Shown here piece by piece: positions 56,189 through 56,282 of a stretch of DNA of 56,282 nucleotides. Under the pieces are notes generated by a model. That model worked only from the letters and a program-made list of their open reading frames with translations. It searched no databases and had not been told where the DNA came from. The translations under genes were made by a program, and so were the position numbers. The stretch comes from Rhodocyclaceae bacterium (GTDB lineage: Bacteria; Pseudomonadota; Gammaproteobacteria; Burkholderiales; Rhodocyclaceae), in contig JAHDYG010000024.1 of NCBI GenBank assembly GCA_023383815.1, forward strand, positions 1 through 56,282, given 5' to 3'. The stretch's first letter is position 1; each line of letters opens with the position of its first letter.

Positions 56189-56282
56189 TCTCTGGTGGGG
56201 CGGGCCGCCCCCCCCGGCCCGGGGGCGCGCGGGGGGGGGGGCGGGGGGGGCGGGGGCGTGCGGGCCAAGCCGGGGTCAGGCG
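56189..56282 (+). other. Low-complexity G/C-rich tail
   Basis: Runs of up to eleven G and repeated GGGGCGGGG blocks differ sharply from the rest of the window. This looks like an error-prone end of a read or contig, not biology. No feature is called here. Confidence 0.8.

Overview
The window is a GC-rich mosaic of nested mobile elements and their cargo. It most resembles the accessory genome (genomic island or plasmid) of a Betaproteobacterium such as Burkholderiales or Rhodocyclales. That guess rests on codon usage, a Tn501-type mer transposon, a cadR/cadA/lspA metal cluster, a CTG-N10-CAG LexA box and the families of the small genes. No ribosomal, tRNA or clear core gene fixes the host, apart from a creA-like gene at the far right.

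Region 1 (1-8637): the edge of an unknown locus, then a complete Tn501-like mercury transposon (408-8637; merR, merTPADE, EAL-domain urf2, tnpR, tnpA) with 38-bp terminal repeats. Region 2 (8638-19370): a cadmium/lead/zinc efflux cluster (lspA, P-type ATPase, cadR) with a tyrosine recombinase, a small accessory gene and a Tn3-family transposase. That transposase is split near codon 12 by a 2707-bp IS66-family element (16495-19201; 8-bp target duplication GGCCGAAC).

Region 3 (19364-30404): an anti-phage defence island. On the minus strand an operon encodes a ComEC-type metallo-beta-lactamase-fold protein, one polypeptide with fused E2, E1 and JAB ubiquitin-pathway domains, a four-helix membrane protein, and a second metallo-beta-lactamase-fold protein that is frameshifted and cut off by the transposon. 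Divergent from it are a small XRE repressor and an ImmA/IrrE zinc peptidase, the arrangement of the CapH/CapP regulators of CBASS-type systems, with a near-perfect operator array between them. A complete qatABCD operon follows. Region 4 (30422-35790): an IS21-family remnant containing an IS66-type element, which itself contains a second, apparently identical copy of the region 2 IS66-type element; both insertions keep perfect target duplications.

Region 5 (35952-41041): small membrane and secreted proteins, a frameshifted thermonuclease, an XRE regulator, and an SOS cassette (zinc-ribbon protein-umuD-umuC on one strand, SRAP on the other) sharing one LexA box. Region 6 (41278-49612): the transposition genes of a Tn7-like element, tnsA-tnsB-tnsC in an overlapping operon convergent with two different tniQ/tnsD genes separated by a small HTH gene; no cas gene or CRISPR array is visible. 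Region 7 (49671-56282): an XRE regulator, unknown proteins, several antitoxin-like genes without toxins, a YegP/DUF1508 protein and creA, ending in a low-complexity G-rich tail that looks like a sequencing artefact.

How it fits together: two heavy-metal transposons, two anti-phage systems, an SOS mutagenesis cassette and a Tn7-like transposition module have accumulated in one place. The most interesting unit is the E2-E1-JAB/metallo-beta-lactamase/membrane-protein operon with its XRE/ImmA-IrrE control pair.
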